From Candidatus Oscillochloris fontis (GTDB lineage Bacteria > Chloroflexota > Chloroflexia > Chloroflexales > Chloroflexaceae): DNA of 64,000 bases. The notes beneath the pieces are model-generated. The model saw nothing but the letters and a program-made list of their open reading frames with translations, searched no databases and was not told where the DNA came from. Location of the stretch: the NCBI RefSeq assembly GCF_004138135.1, contig NZ_RYFD01000005.1, positions 62,001 to 126,000 on the forward strand, given 5' to 3'. The translations under genes and the position numbers were made by a program. Shown piece after piece: positions 55,561-64,000 of this stretch. Positions within the stretch are counted from its first letter, which is position 1. Each line of letters begins with the position of its first letter.

Positions 55561-56727
55561 TCAGAAATAGTCGGCATTAAACGGAGCCAAACCAGCAAAG
55601 GCGCGTTCAGCAAAAGCCAACCCGGTGCGGTTACTCACATTGAGCACCCCAAAGGCTGCCGCCGTGCGCGGGCGCATGTAGCGGCTGTAGATCTGGGCCA
55701 GAACGCGCACATCACAACTGATGTCGGCGGGGGTGTCATCCGGCATGCGCCGTGCATGGGCGTGGCCATGCGCGATCTCCAACTCAAACACGCCTTGGTT
55801 GCTGCTGATCCAGTCATCATGGACGCCAATCCGCACATGGCCAGAGAGATCACGCGGGAAGCCATAGCCATTTAACGCTGTCGGCACATCCAGGATGCGC
55901 AGCATAAAGTGGGGTTCCACTGTACACTCCAGCGGATCGGGCATGAGTAGATTGACCGGCGCATCAGCGGGAGCCTTGAAGCGCACCATGCCCACGTGAT
56001 CCTGGTGGTTGGCGAAGAAACGGAAGAGCTGCGAACGCGCCTGGGGGTCAAGCGCGACAATATCTTGGCACTCCAGCCGCCGGTTGGCCCCCTCGACAAT
56101 AATCTGGTAGATCAGGAACGAGCGCGGCTGGCCGTGCGGGTCGTACCAGATGAAGCCGTGGTGCGGCCTGCCATCGCGGGCGGTCAGGACGCGCCGCCAC
56201 CAGGATTCATCACGCACGGTGGGGCCGAAGCGCCCGCGCAGCGCCCCGCGATAGATCGTGGCGAAGTCGGCGATCTGGGCGTAGCTGGCGGCCCGGAAGC
56301 CGCCTGGCAGGGCGCGGAAGCTACGAAAACTGGCCGGTGGTGCTTGGTAGACGCGCCGCTCCATAAAGGTCGCCCAGCCAAAGCGCCCGTAGAAGGAACG
56401 TTTAAACGGGTAGAGGATGTTGAGTCCCATCCCGCGCTCGCGCATCTCGGCGCAGGCATGGCGCAACAACTCCTCGGCATAACCGAGGCGCCGCGCTTCG
56501 GGTGCGGTGGCCACCGAAGCAAAGCCGCAGGCCGCGATCTGCGCGTGGCCCGTCTCCAGCGTCAAGGGGAGGATCTCAAGCTGGGCGACCTGCTCGCCCG
56601 CCACCCACAGCCCGCGCAGACGTGGTCGTTGCTCCGGTGTCACCGGGCTGGCCGTATTCAGAAAGGCATAATCTTCGAGTGCCTGCCAGCGCTTAAGATC
56701 GGCTTCACTCAGAACGCGATAGTCCAT
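55561..56727 (-). CDS. Eis-like GNAT acetyltransferase
   Basis: 388 residues. A GNAT domain (ACGFASVATAPEARRLGYAEEL, the acetyl-CoA loop, and LNILYPFKRSFYGRFGW) is followed by a second acetyltransferase-like domain and an SCP2-like tail ending FAGLAPFNADYF, the layout of Eis proteins. Eis enzymes acetylate several amines of aminoglycosides or lysines; the natural substrate here is unknown. The ATG at 56727 lies within the end of the methyltransferase gene (23-base overlap). Confidence 0.88.
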   Translation of the reverse strand: MDYRVLSEADLKRWQALEDYAFLNTASPVTPEQRPRLRGLWVAGEQVAQLEILPLTLETGHAQIAACGFASVATAPEARRLGYAEELLRHACAEMRERGMGLNILYPFKRSFYGRFGWATFMERRVYQAPPASFRSFRALPGGFRAASYAQIADFATIYRGALRGRFGPTVRDESWWRRVLTARDGRPHHGFIWYDPHGQPRSFLIYQIIVEGANRRLECQDIVALDPQARSQLFRFFANHQDHVGMVRFKAPADAPVNLLMPDPLECTVEPHFMLRILDVPTALNGYGFPRDLSGHVRIGVHDDWISSNQGVFELEIAHGHAHARRMPDDTPADISCDVRVLAQIYSRYMRPRTAAAFGVLNVSNRTGLAFAERAFAGLAPFNADYF

Positions 56728-57787
56728 GGGGTTTCTCAACCAGAATGAAGTAACTGCCACAACGCATCCAGCCGAACAACCAGAGATCCAGTTCCATCAA
56801 CAGCGTGATCGCCATCAGCGCATAATAGACCGGGCTACCCGGACGCAGTTGGCTGCGCATACGGCGGCGGGCGCGGATCTCCCTCGCGATCCCTTCGGGT
56901 TGTGGGCCAGCGGCGGGCTGCGTGGCGGCCTTCTTCGGGCTACGCCCCAGCGCGGCTTCGCCCAGCTTCATCAGCACATGCTCGACAAAGGTCGTGAAGA
57001 GGCTATTCCAGAAGATTACCTTCACCGGGCGCAACCCGGCGCGTTCAAAGGCCGCCAGCACATCCTCCCAGTTCTCCAGCGCCTTGAGGTGATCCGATTT
57101 GCGGCGCGCCTCGCGTGAGAAGTCGTAGACCCCGGCGCGCACAAAGAGCCGCCCGATGCGGCGGCTCATGTTGATGATCGGCTGGATGGGCGACATCTCA
57201 CGGGTATTCGAGAAGGCCAGCATGCGCCCACCGGGGCGCAGCACCCGCGCCGTCTCGCGCAAGTAGTCATCAATCACATCAATCGGGAAGTGTTCGAGGA
57301 TGTCAATCGCAAACGCCTTATCGAAACTCGCCTCAGCAAAGGGCAGCGTGCGCGAATCGGCCTTGGTGAGTGCCACCTGCGCCACCGCCTCATCGGCGAA
57401 GAGCGTGGCCGGATCAGAACCGACCATCAAGCCCACATAGGGCGTATTCCAGACCGCGTGCTTGGCGGTGCCACAGCCATTATCGAGCACCACATCACTT
57501 GGCTGCCAGCGCATCAAACGGCGCAGTGTGCGGTCGCGCACCCCAGCCGCCAAGAGCGGCGGAGCCAAATCACGGTAATCCAACTCTTCGGCCAACTCGG
57601 CCTCATCGGTGACATACTTCGAGACATAATCAAAGTCGGCCCCGCGTGGCATCAGGTCAATATAACCAGCTTCGAGCGGGTAACACGTCGCACATGCGGC
57701 ACAACGGAGGCCATCATCGGCGAGGTAGAGCAGGCGCGACTGGCAGGTCGGACATTGAAGTAGGGGCAACAGGGCACGTGTGATCAT
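56705..57787 (-). CDS. Class I SAM methyltransferase with N-terminal zinc ribbon
   Basis: 360 residues. An N-terminal Trm112-like Cys4 ribbon (LLQCPTCQSRL, LRCAACATCYPLEAGYIDLM) is fused to a methyltransferase fold: VLDNGCGTAKHAVWN (motif I), LPFAEASFDKAFAIDILEH, LRETARVLRPGGRML. A C-terminal hydrophobic segment (YYALMAITLLMELDLWLF) may attach it to the membrane. In front of an acetyltransferase and a glycosyltransferase, it may modify an envelope lipid or sugar, an inference from context. The ATG at 57787 fits the ribbon start. Confidence 0.86.
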   Translation of the reverse strand: MITRALLPLLQCPTCQSRLLYLADDGLRCAACATCYPLEAGYIDLMPRGADFDYVSKYVTDEAELAEELDYRDLAPPLLAAGVRDRTLRRLMRWQPSDVVLDNGCGTAKHAVWNTPYVGLMVGSDPATLFADEAVAQVALTKADSRTLPFAEASFDKAFAIDILEHFPIDVIDDYLRETARVLRPGGRMLAFSNTREMSPIQPIINMSRRIGRLFVRAGVYDFSREARRKSDHLKALENWEDVLAAFERAGLRPVKVIFWNSLFTTFVEHVLMKLGEAALGRSPKKAATQPAAGPQPEGIAREIRARRRMRSQLRPGSPVYYALMAITLLMELDLWLFGWMRCGSYFILVEKPHGLSRSE

Positions 57788-57849
57788 AATACATGTATCT
57801 GGAGCGACGCGCACAGCAGCGCAGCGTAACACACAGAGCAATAAGAAAA

Positions 57850-58296
57850 TTAGAGCCAGCGCGCATCAACATCACGGGCGAGTCGAGCATCGAAGAGCAG
57901 CAAGAAGGCTCCTTGCAGTGCCACCCCATGTCCGAGGCCACGGCGCTTTGGTGATTCGGCATAACGTTGAGCCAGCGCAATTCCGGCCAAGATATAGATC
58001 ACATCCAGGCCCGCATTCAGCATCAACAGGCGGTGGAACTGCTCGGCGTGAGTATGCTCCTGCACCTCACTCATATCACCTGCAAAAAACTCCTCCGCCT
58101 TGAGCAATGCTGAGCGCCGCCCGGCAAAGGCCAGCACAGCATCAATCATGCCCCAGGTGAAGGCTTGCGTACCAAACTGACGCCAGTAGTCGTTGGGTAG
58201 CAGCGTGAGTGCCGTGCCAAGCACACTACTCCCCACCCCCCATTGCAGCAAGGGCATCAGGCTGCGGCGCTGGTAGACAAAGAAGTTGTGATCCAT
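57850..58296 (-). CDS. Small integral membrane protein, DUF6992-like
   Basis: 148 residues with four hydrophobic segments, e.g. LLQWGVGSSVLGTALTLL, QAFTWGMIDAVLAFAG, LLMLNAGLDVIYILAGIALA and a last one around VALQGAFLLLF. The family name is from memory and uncertain. It starts four bases after the HD-GYP stop codon, so it is part of the same transcript. No function assigned. Confidence 0.65.
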   Translation of the reverse strand: MDHNFFVYQRRSLMPLLQWGVGSSVLGTALTLLPNDYWRQFGTQAFTWGMIDAVLAFAGRRSALLKAEEFFAGDMSEVQEHTHAEQFHRLLMLNAGLDVIYILAGIALAQRYAESPKRRGLGHGVALQGAFLLLFDARLARDVDARWL

Positions 58297-58300
58297 GGGT

Positions 58301-59323
58301 CTATCTTACCCGATCTGGCTCTGGCGTCAATTCGTAGATCTCCTCCTGCAACGCGAGGAAGATCGGCGTCAAATCGGGATCAAAATGGCTTCCCGAAATC
58401 TCTGCAATATGCTGGCGCACCTTGGCTACCGACATGCCCTTACGGTAAGGGCGATCCGAACGCATTGCATCCCACACATCCGCAAAGGCGAAGATGCGCG
58501 CCGCGAGGGGGATGGCCGTTCCGGCCAAGCCCTGCGGGTAGCCACTGCCATTCCACTTTTCGTGGTGACAGTAGGGGATGTCGAGGGCAGGCCGCAGGTA
58601 CTCGATGGGTGCCAGCCACTCATAGGCATAGACCGGATGCCGTCGCATGACGACCCACTCCTCAGCCGTGAGCGGCCCCGGCTTGTGCAGGATGGAATCG
58701 GGAATGCCCAACTTCCCAATATCATGCAGCAGCGCTCCGCGCCGGATATGTAGAATGTCGCTTTCAGGCAGACCGAGCGCTTGGGCCATGTGTACCGTCA
58801 TCTCGGTAACGCGCTGGCTATGCCCCTCGGTCTCTTGATCGCGCATATCGAGGGCGCGTGACCACCCCAGGATGGTAGTGTCATAGGCTTGTTGCAGCGC
58901 CTCGTAGGCCGTCTCAAGCTCGCGGCGGCTCTCGTGTAGTTTACGGTAGCGATTGAGGCGCACAATTGATTGAACCCGCACACGCAATTCGAGCGAGTCA
59001 ATTGGCTTGGTGAGGAAATCATCAGCTCCGACATTGATCCCATTCAGCCGCGAGGTGCGGTCGTCGAGGGTCGAGATGATCAAGACTGGCACCTCAGCGA
59101 GGAGTGGGTCGGCACGGATATGCTGACATGTCTCCAAGCCATCCATCGTTGGCATCATCACATCAAGCAGGATCAGGTCAGGCAGAATCTTACGTGCTAA
59201 CCGTAGACATTCTAGTCCGTTGGTCGCCGTATAGATCTGATGTCCATCACGCGCCAAATAACTCGCGATCAACTCGCGGGCTACTGGTTCATCATCAGCA
59301 ACAACTATCGAAGCACCAGCCAT
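58301..59323 (-). CDS. Response regulator with HD-GYP phosphodiesterase domain
   Basis: 340 residues. Receiver domain 1-120 with phospho-acceptor Asp54 in LLDVMMPTMDG and Lys in DFLTKPID; after a coiled link, the HD-GYP domain with LLHDIGKLGIPDSILHKPG and HHEKWNGSGYPQGL (the usual D of HHExxDG is N here). Such proteins degrade cyclic di-GMP when phosphorylated. AAAGGA lies eight bases before the ATG at 59323. The histidine kinase encoded 60 bases upstream is the likely partner. Confidence 0.93.
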   Translation of the reverse strand: MAGASIVVADDEPVARELIASYLARDGHQIYTATNGLECLRLARKILPDLILLDVMMPTMDGLETCQHIRADPLLAEVPVLIISTLDDRTSRLNGINVGADDFLTKPIDSLELRVRVQSIVRLNRYRKLHESRRELETAYEALQQAYDTTILGWSRALDMRDQETEGHSQRVTEMTVHMAQALGLPESDILHIRRGALLHDIGKLGIPDSILHKPGPLTAEEWVVMRRHPVYAYEWLAPIEYLRPALDIPYCHHEKWNGSGYPQGLAGTAIPLAARIFAFADVWDAMRSDRPYRKGMSVAKVRQHIAEISGSHFDPDLTPIFLALQEEIYELTPEPDRVR

Positions 59324-59383
59324 GCGATCATTCCTTTGGCACCATGTTATGCTGATTGAGCGTAGCATATCTATGCCAAAACT

Positions 59384-61786
59384 TCAATCTTGGGTTGTAT
59401 GCAGTACACGCCGAAGCGTTGATCCCAGATTCTCCAAGCGCACCGGTTTACTCAGGTAGTCATCGGCACCAGCGGCCAGACAACGCTCGCGATCCCCGGC
59501 CATCGCCAATGCAGTAATGGCGATAATCGGTATTTGGGCTATCTCTGGGTCGGGATCGGATCGTAAACGGGCAATCACATCCAGGCCACTCATCCCCGGC
59601 ATCTGGATGTCAATCAAGAGCAGGTGTGGGCGTAACGTGTGGAGGTTCTCCACGACCTCATTCCCCTTGGCAACATAACTGGTGCTATAGCCCTGATAGG
59701 CCAAATACTCCAACAGCAGATCCGCAACTGAAGGATCGTCCTCAGCTAACAGGATGTGGATCGTTCGGTTCGGTTCGGTTATGGAGGCACGCGATGCCTC
59801 TTCGACGTGGGTGGGAATAGCTTCGATAAGGGCATGCGGTGTATGTTGGGGCAGAATCACGCTAAAGCGGCTGCCTTCGCCCAACCGGCTCTCGACCTCT
59901 ATGCGTCCCCCATGGAGGGTTACCAACTGGCGCACCAAGGCTAAGCCCAACCCGGTACCCGGTTGATCACGGGCTAAACGGTTATCTAGCTGGACAAAGG
60001 GCTGAAAGAGCATGTATTGTTGGTTCGGTGCGATACCAATCCCGTGATCCCAGATACAGAAGTGGACTTCTTTCCGCCATAGTTCATAGTGAACCTCTAG
60101 CCCCAACTTGCCACCTTCGGGCGTAAACTTGCTGGCATTGGCAAGCAGATTGATCAGGATCTGGCGTAAACGTAGAATATCGGCCTCAATGCTTAATCCA
60201 GCCTCAGGCGGAGTATAGGTGAACTGCTGTTTCTTACCTTGGAACAATGCACTAAGCAGATCGATAATTTCACAACAGGCATCATCAACGAACACCGGCC
60301 CCAATTTCAGATCCACCTGGCCAGATCCAATCCGCGCCAGATCAAGAATGTCATTGATCAGTCGTAGCAGATGTTGTCCATTATCGAAGATATGCTGCAC
60401 CGCACGCTGCTGGGCTTCCACGAGATCGCCATACAATCCTTGGCTCAGTGCCTCGCTAAAGCCGATGATCCCGGTGAGCGGGGTGCGCAGTTCGTGGCTC
60501 ATGTTGGCTAAGAACTGATCCTTTAGCCGCGCCGCCTTGGCCAGATTGGTGTTGGCCTCTTCCAGTAATGCCGATTGCTGACGCAGACGTTCTTCAATGA
60601 TCATGCGGCGCGTAATATCTATTTGGGTTCCCACATAGCCAATTGGTACACCATTCGGATCAGTCTCGGCGACTACCTGGGCGATGACCCAACAGATCCG
60701 ACCATCTGGACGTAAATACCGGAATTCGATCTGACTTTCTTGTTGATTGTTGATCGTCTTGTTCCAGAAATTACGCACCAACATATAGTCTTCGGGATGG
60801 ATGTAGCGCTGCCAGCCCATTCCCAGACCTGCTTCGGCAGAGATACCAACAATCATGCACCAACGTGGATTGACGTAGGTGAAGAAGCCATGTCGGTTGG
60901 CGCGGTAGATCCCAACTGGCGAGATCGTACTGAGGGTCTGGTAGCGTTGCTCACTCGCTCGCAGTTGGGCCTCAACCAGCACCCGTTCTGTAATATCCAT
61001 ATAGGTACCGGCGATGCGAACCAGATCACCTTGCGAATCACATTCAATCGCACGCCCACGGCAGAGGAACCAACGCGGTTCTCCTGTGCTGGGATTGGTA
61101 CGTATCTCAACCTCGAAGTTCTTGGTCTCACCCCGCATGTAGGCCAGTAACGCCGCTTCTAAACGTGAACGGTCATCAGGATGTATCCGATCTTGTAATG
61201 CGATTGGGTTGGCTTCAAGCTCATCGGCACGCAAGCCAAGAATAGGTATGGCACGTTGATCATTGCTGACGATATTGGTGCGCAGGTTGTACTCCCAGGT
61301 ACCCAACCCGCCCCCCTCAAGCGCCAATTCCAGCCGTAGGTGTTCTGCCGTGCGATCATCCTCCAACGCCTTTTGCTCGGTGATGTCGCTGCTGGTGATC
61401 GCCACCCCATCGCCCACCTTGACGATCTGCTGGCGGAACCAGCGCCACTCATAGCCGAGGTCGGTCAGTCGTTCTTGGGTGACGGCTTGGCCAGTGCTGA
61501 TCACCTGGTGGTAGGTGCTGATCATCTCTTCGGCGATCTTGTTGCTTGGTACGGTTTTGCTCAAGGAGTGCCCAATCATCTGCTCACGGCTCAAATGAAA
61601 CCGCTGCGCTCCGATCCGATTGACTTCGACTACCACAAAGTCAATGATCGCACCTTGGGCGTCACGGACACTTTCCAGCAGATAGAAGGCATTCAGGCTA
61701 CTCTCTATCGCCCCTCGCAGACGCTCCGCATTGCGCATGGCCTCGTTCTGGGCTTGGTGCAGTTCGTTATTCAGCAATTGCAACAC
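59384..61786 (-). CDS. Hybrid histidine kinase with three PAS domains and receiver
   Basis: 800 residues from a GTG. Three PAS domains, the second and third with PAC motifs (WFLCRGRAIECDSQGDLVRIAG, IEFRYLRPDGRICWVIAQVV), then the H-box FLANMSHELRTPLTGIIGF, an ATPase domain (NLLANASKFTPEGG, WDHGIG, GTGLGLALV) and a C-terminal receiver with Asp in LLIDIQMPGMSG and LSKPVR. No membrane segment, so a cytosolic sensor. No ATG is available in frame and the frame closes 45 bases upstream, so the N-terminus is uncertain or truncated. Confidence 0.9.
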   Translation of the reverse strand: MLQLLNNELHQAQNEAMRNAERLRGAIESSLNAFYLLESVRDAQGAIIDFVVVEVNRIGAQRFHLSREQMIGHSLSKTVPSNKIAEEMISTYHQVISTGQAVTQERLTDLGYEWRWFRQQIVKVGDGVAITSSDITEQKALEDDRTAEHLRLELALEGGGLGTWEYNLRTNIVSNDQRAIPILGLRADELEANPIALQDRIHPDDRSRLEAALLAYMRGETKNFEVEIRTNPSTGEPRWFLCRGRAIECDSQGDLVRIAGTYMDITERVLVEAQLRASEQRYQTLSTISPVGIYRANRHGFFTYVNPRWCMIVGISAEAGLGMGWQRYIHPEDYMLVRNFWNKTINNQQESQIEFRYLRPDGRICWVIAQVVAETDPNGVPIGYVGTQIDITRRMIIEERLRQQSALLEEANTNLAKAARLKDQFLANMSHELRTPLTGIIGFSEALSQGLYGDLVEAQQRAVQHIFDNGQHLLRLINDILDLARIGSGQVDLKLGPVFVDDACCEIIDLLSALFQGKKQQFTYTPPEAGLSIEADILRLRQILINLLANASKFTPEGGKLGLEVHYELWRKEVHFCIWDHGIGIAPNQQYMLFQPFVQLDNRLARDQPGTGLGLALVRQLVTLHGGRIEVESRLGEGSRFSVILPQHTPHALIEAIPTHVEEASRASITEPNRTIHILLAEDDPSVADLLLEYLAYQGYSTSYVAKGNEVVENLHTLRPHLLLIDIQMPGMSGLDVIARLRSDPDPEIAQIPIIAITALAMAGDRERCLAAGADDYLSKPVRLENLGSTLRRVLHTTQD

Positions 61787-61908
61787 CTCATTGATTGAGA
61801 TGAGTTCCTCGTAGATGCTAACAACTCCTCATGGTGGCATGATGATAGTCTGTAGGAGTAAGATCCAGATCCCTTCTGCGGCTATACGCAGTAAAATACT
61901 ATTCTCAG

Positions 61909-61937
61909 CTTCCGGGAAGCTGAAAGCTTCCCGGAAG
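61909..61937. repeat. 13-bp hairpin between divergent kinase genes
   Basis: CTTCCGGGAAGCT-gaa-AGCTTCCCGGAAG, perfect arms. It lies in the 198-base gap between the two histidine kinase genes and could be an operator or a stem in one of the leaders. Confidence 0.75.
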
Positions 61938-61984
61938 TTCAAATAATACCAGAACTTACATTTTCAGTCACGAAGTATATACCA

Positions 61985-63376
61985 ATGCTCGAACCCCGTG
62001 ATACCATCCACGTTCTGCGCAGCCTACGCTGGCCCTTAGCAGCGGTGATTGGCCTTGTCTTTGCCCTGGTTCGTTTAGTTGAAACCTTCTTTATCCGTGG
62101 TGCGTTTTCATTACCACTCCGCGATGCCCTCGATCCGCTCTTCTGGGGTGGTTTAGCTGGAGGGGCGATCTGGGTGGTGTTGAGTTGGGCGGCCTCGCAG
62201 GAGTATCGCCGCCGTACCAACGAGACGGCCATGCTCAGCGAGTTGCGCCGCTCGACGATTCGGCTAGAGCAACTCTACGAACTCAACCAGCGGATTGCGT
62301 CGAGTGCTACGCTTGATGAGGTGCTCGACTATGCCATCACGCTGCCTGCACGCCTGATCGGGGCCACTGCCGCTGCGCTCGTCTTGTACGATGAGCAGGG
62401 CCACCCGATCCTGATGCGTAGTGTTGGCATGAGCCGCGAGGTTCTCCAGACGGCCCGCGCCAGTTTCGGTCTGCTGCCCACCCCCCCCGATCTCGGCAGC
62501 CCCCAACTCTTTACCAACCCCAGCCGCCATACCGCCGTTGTTACGCTGCCGCTGGCTGAAGGTGAAGATGCGCCTGTTGGTTGGATCGAAGCCTACCTGA
62601 GCAATCTCCATCTCCCCGATGAGCGGATCGCGGATGACCGCCTAAGCGCCGAGAGCGCCACGCTACTCATTACAGTTGCGGGTGAGTTGGCCGAGGCCGT
62701 CCAGGGCAGTCGTCGCCGTGCGCGCTCAATCGCTAGTGTCGCCGTGCTTGAGCAGGCGATTATGGCCGAACGTACCCGCATTGCCCGCGACCTCCACGAT
62801 GGTGTCGCGCAGAGCCTCGCCTTTATGCGCATGCGGATCGATCTCTGGGAGGAGTGGCTCGAACACGATCCGCAGCGTCTGAGCGAAGAGTTTCGCAACC
62901 TCAAGGCTAACCTGCGCCGTCAGATCGAAGAACTGCGCCGCGCCATCTTCGCCTTGCGTCCGTTTGAGTTGAGCCAACTGGGCTTTAGTGGGGCAATGCG
63001 CCGCTTTGTGGACGAGTTTGCGGATCAGCAAGGTTGGGATCTTCAGCTTGATCTGACCGACTTGCCGCCCGATCTCTCTCCGGCACTCGAATTGGCCGCT
63101 TTCCGCTTTGTGCAGGAGGGGTTGAATAACGCAGCCAAACATGCCCAGCCGCATACGGTCACGGTTATCCTCCACCAGATCGATGCGGGACTCCAGATCA
63201 TCGTGCGCGATGATGGGCTCGGTTTCAATCCCGGCGAGAACGATAGCCGCTCTGGTACCCACCTTGGTCTGCGTCAGATGCGTGAGCGCGCCGCTGCCCT
63301 CGATGGCCGCGTGACGGTCATCTCCCGCCCCGGTGCGGGTACCGAGTTGCGGGTCTGGCTGCCGCTCTGGGCGTAA
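61985..63376 (+). CDS. NarL-type sensor histidine kinase with GAF domain
   Basis: 463 residues. Two membrane helices (about 16-35 and 45-66), a GAF domain (about 85-235; LNQRIASSATLDEVLDYAI), the HisKA_3 dimerisation domain with phospho-His near 271 in RTRIARDLHDGVAQSLAFM, and a C-terminal ATPase domain (FVQEGLNNAAKHAQP, IIVRDDGLGFNPGE, THLGLRQMRERAAAL). Partners of this class are LuxR/NarL regulators; none lies next to it. No clear ribosome binding site precedes the ATG. Confidence 0.92.
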   Translation: MLEPRDTIHVLRSLRWPLAAVIGLVFALVRLVETFFIRGAFSLPLRDALDPLFWGGLAGGAIWVVLSWAASQEYRRRTNETAMLSELRRSTIRLEQLYELNQRIASSATLDEVLDYAITLPARLIGATAAALVLYDEQGHPILMRSVGMSREVLQTARASFGLLPTPPDLGSPQLFTNPSRHTAVVTLPLAEGEDAPVGWIEAYLSNLHLPDERIADDRLSAESATLLITVAGELAEAVQGSRRRARSIASVAVLEQAIMAERTRIARDLHDGVAQSLAFMRMRIDLWEEWLEHDPQRLSEEFRNLKANLRRQIEELRRAIFALRPFELSQLGFSGAMRRFVDEFADQQGWDLQLDLTDLPPDLSPALELAAFRFVQEGLNNAAKHAQPHTVTVILHQIDAGLQIIVRDDGLGFNPGENDSRSGTHLGLRQMRERAAALDGRVTVISRPGAGTELRVWLPLWA

Positions 63377-63395
63377 CTTGCCCTAGCATCCCGGT

Positions 63396-63452
63396 TTTGA
63401 CGCCAAGACGCAGAGGCGCAAAGCCAGCATTGCGTCCTTGCGTCTTGGCGCC
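63396..63452. repeat. GCAAAG-type inverted repeat
   Basis: TTTGACGCCAAGACGCAGAGGCGCAAAG mirrored by TGCGTCCTTGCGTCTTGGCGCCAA; the fifth copy of this family in the window, between convergent genes. Confidence 0.75.
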
Positions 63453-63485
63453 AATACGAGGTTTTGGCTTCCCCAAGTGTGAACA

Positions 63486-64000
63486 CTATTCACTACTATT
63501 GGGCGGCGTCTCCGGCATCGGTAAGAACGGCGCAATCGGGTCAACCAGACGATCCACAATCGCCCCCAGGCGGCGGAACTGTGGCCCTAGCTCGGTGTCG
63601 GCGAGCGGGATACTCACCGGCACATCCAGTTGCACCGGAATGATCACGCTATCTAGCGGGATGTCCATCTTTAGGGCGATCTGGAGCGGGGTACCTTCGG
63701 GGAGGGTCAGGCTGATATTATTGGCGCGCAGCCGATTGCCATTACCCAGATCAATATCCGCACCGCTCAGAAGGAGTGGCACCGGCTGGGTCAATATCAC
63801 CGATGTCACCTGATCCACCGGCACAAAGATCCCTTGTCCGGCCAACGAGAGCGGCTGACTGAGCGGGATGGTGGTTCTGATCGTAGCGGCCTCCAGTTGA
63901 GTCACAACATCCTGGAGTTCAGCGATATTATTAGCGGCAAAGACCTGCACACTCCCGCCGATGCTCCCCACTTGGCCCCGGTTGGTTAAGAGGATGCCCG
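63486..64000 (-). CDS. Unknown protein, C-terminal 171 residues (5' end outside window)
   Basis: The frame is open through the right edge, so the true start lies beyond 64000; a GTG at 63971 is internal. The visible part has alternating beta-strand-like segments (IPLSQPLSLAGQGIFVPVDQ, VILTQPVPLLLSGADIDLG, LPEGTPLQIALKMDIPL, VIIPVQLDVPVSIPLAD) and ends in a Pro-rich tail. The upstream residues GILLTNRGQVG suggest a preceding domain. No family recognised. Convergent with the histidine kinase gene. Confidence 0.6.
   Translation of the reverse strand, partial: GILLTNRGQVGSIGGSVQVFAANNIAELQDVVTQLEAATIRTTIPLSQPLSLAGQGIFVPVDQVTSVILTQPVPLLLSGADIDLGNGNRLRANNISLTLPEGTPLQIALKMDIPLDSVIIPVQLDVPVSIPLADTELGPQFRRLGAIVDRLVDPIAPFLPMPETPPNSSE

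Overview
The window looks like chromosomal DNA of a Chloroflexota bacterium, probably a filamentous member of the Chloroflexia. This is an inference from its lipoprotein-rich secretome, WYFAEG-repeat and TolB-like secreted proteins, a multi-GAF cyclase, a Ser/Thr kinase with an NHL sensor, and a stand-alone V4R protein. No rRNA, tRNA or CRISPR array was seen. About 56 protein genes, one recombinase remnant and an unusual density of short palindromic repeats are annotated.

Layout. 1-3,052: a cut CBS-domain gene, a glutaminyl cyclase lipoprotein, a double-FKBP lipoprotein and a DUF2085 membrane protein. 3,274-4,386: a GDPD phosphodiesterase and a SWIM zinc-finger protein. 4,824-7,604 (minus): the ffh-rpsP-khpA-rimM housekeeping cluster. 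8,359-12,623: an ABC1/UbiB-like kinase, a TPR protein and a group-2 sigma factor. 12,907-15,404: a two-gene NMT1/THI5-type ABC importer without its ATPase, then a DUF433/DUF5615 toxin-antitoxin pair. 15,464-25,200: oligoendopeptidase F, enolase, a secreted beta-propeller protein, a membrane zinc protease with a 45-residue partner, uridine kinase and an NHL-type Ser/Thr kinase. 25,201-32,606: PriA, a PyrK-like subunit, an alpha/beta hydrolase, an M42 aminopeptidase, NAD kinase and a V4R protein. 32,715-37,224: a secreted amidase-fold protein and a carboxypeptidase-regulatory/DUF4015 glycosidase-like lipoprotein.

37,560-42,360 is the most interesting block. A Septu-like AAA ATPase, an HNH nuclease and a REC-GAF-PAS-adenylate cyclase follow one another with 4-bp ATGA overlaps, next to a decayed serine recombinase. 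After it come an M50 protease, a fumarylacetoacetase-family enzyme, carB, a lipoprotein, an HDAC-like deacetylase, hisH-hisA with a coiled-coil gene, a THUMP-type RNA methyltransferase and a minus-strand run (61,786 to 54,517): hybrid histidine kinase, HD-GYP regulator, membrane protein, methyltransferase, Eis-like acetyltransferase, glycosyltransferase. A NarL-type histidine kinase and a cut gene close the window.

The clearest genome-scale signal is in the repeats. Three palindrome families open with GTAG (one copy with GGAG). In at least ten genes the TAG of that head is the gene's own stop codon. A fourth family, about 136-149 bp with AGGGCATG termini, looks like a MITE. Repeat ends also contain ATGs that give false MLRPY N-termini to several ORFs; starts were chosen here to avoid them.
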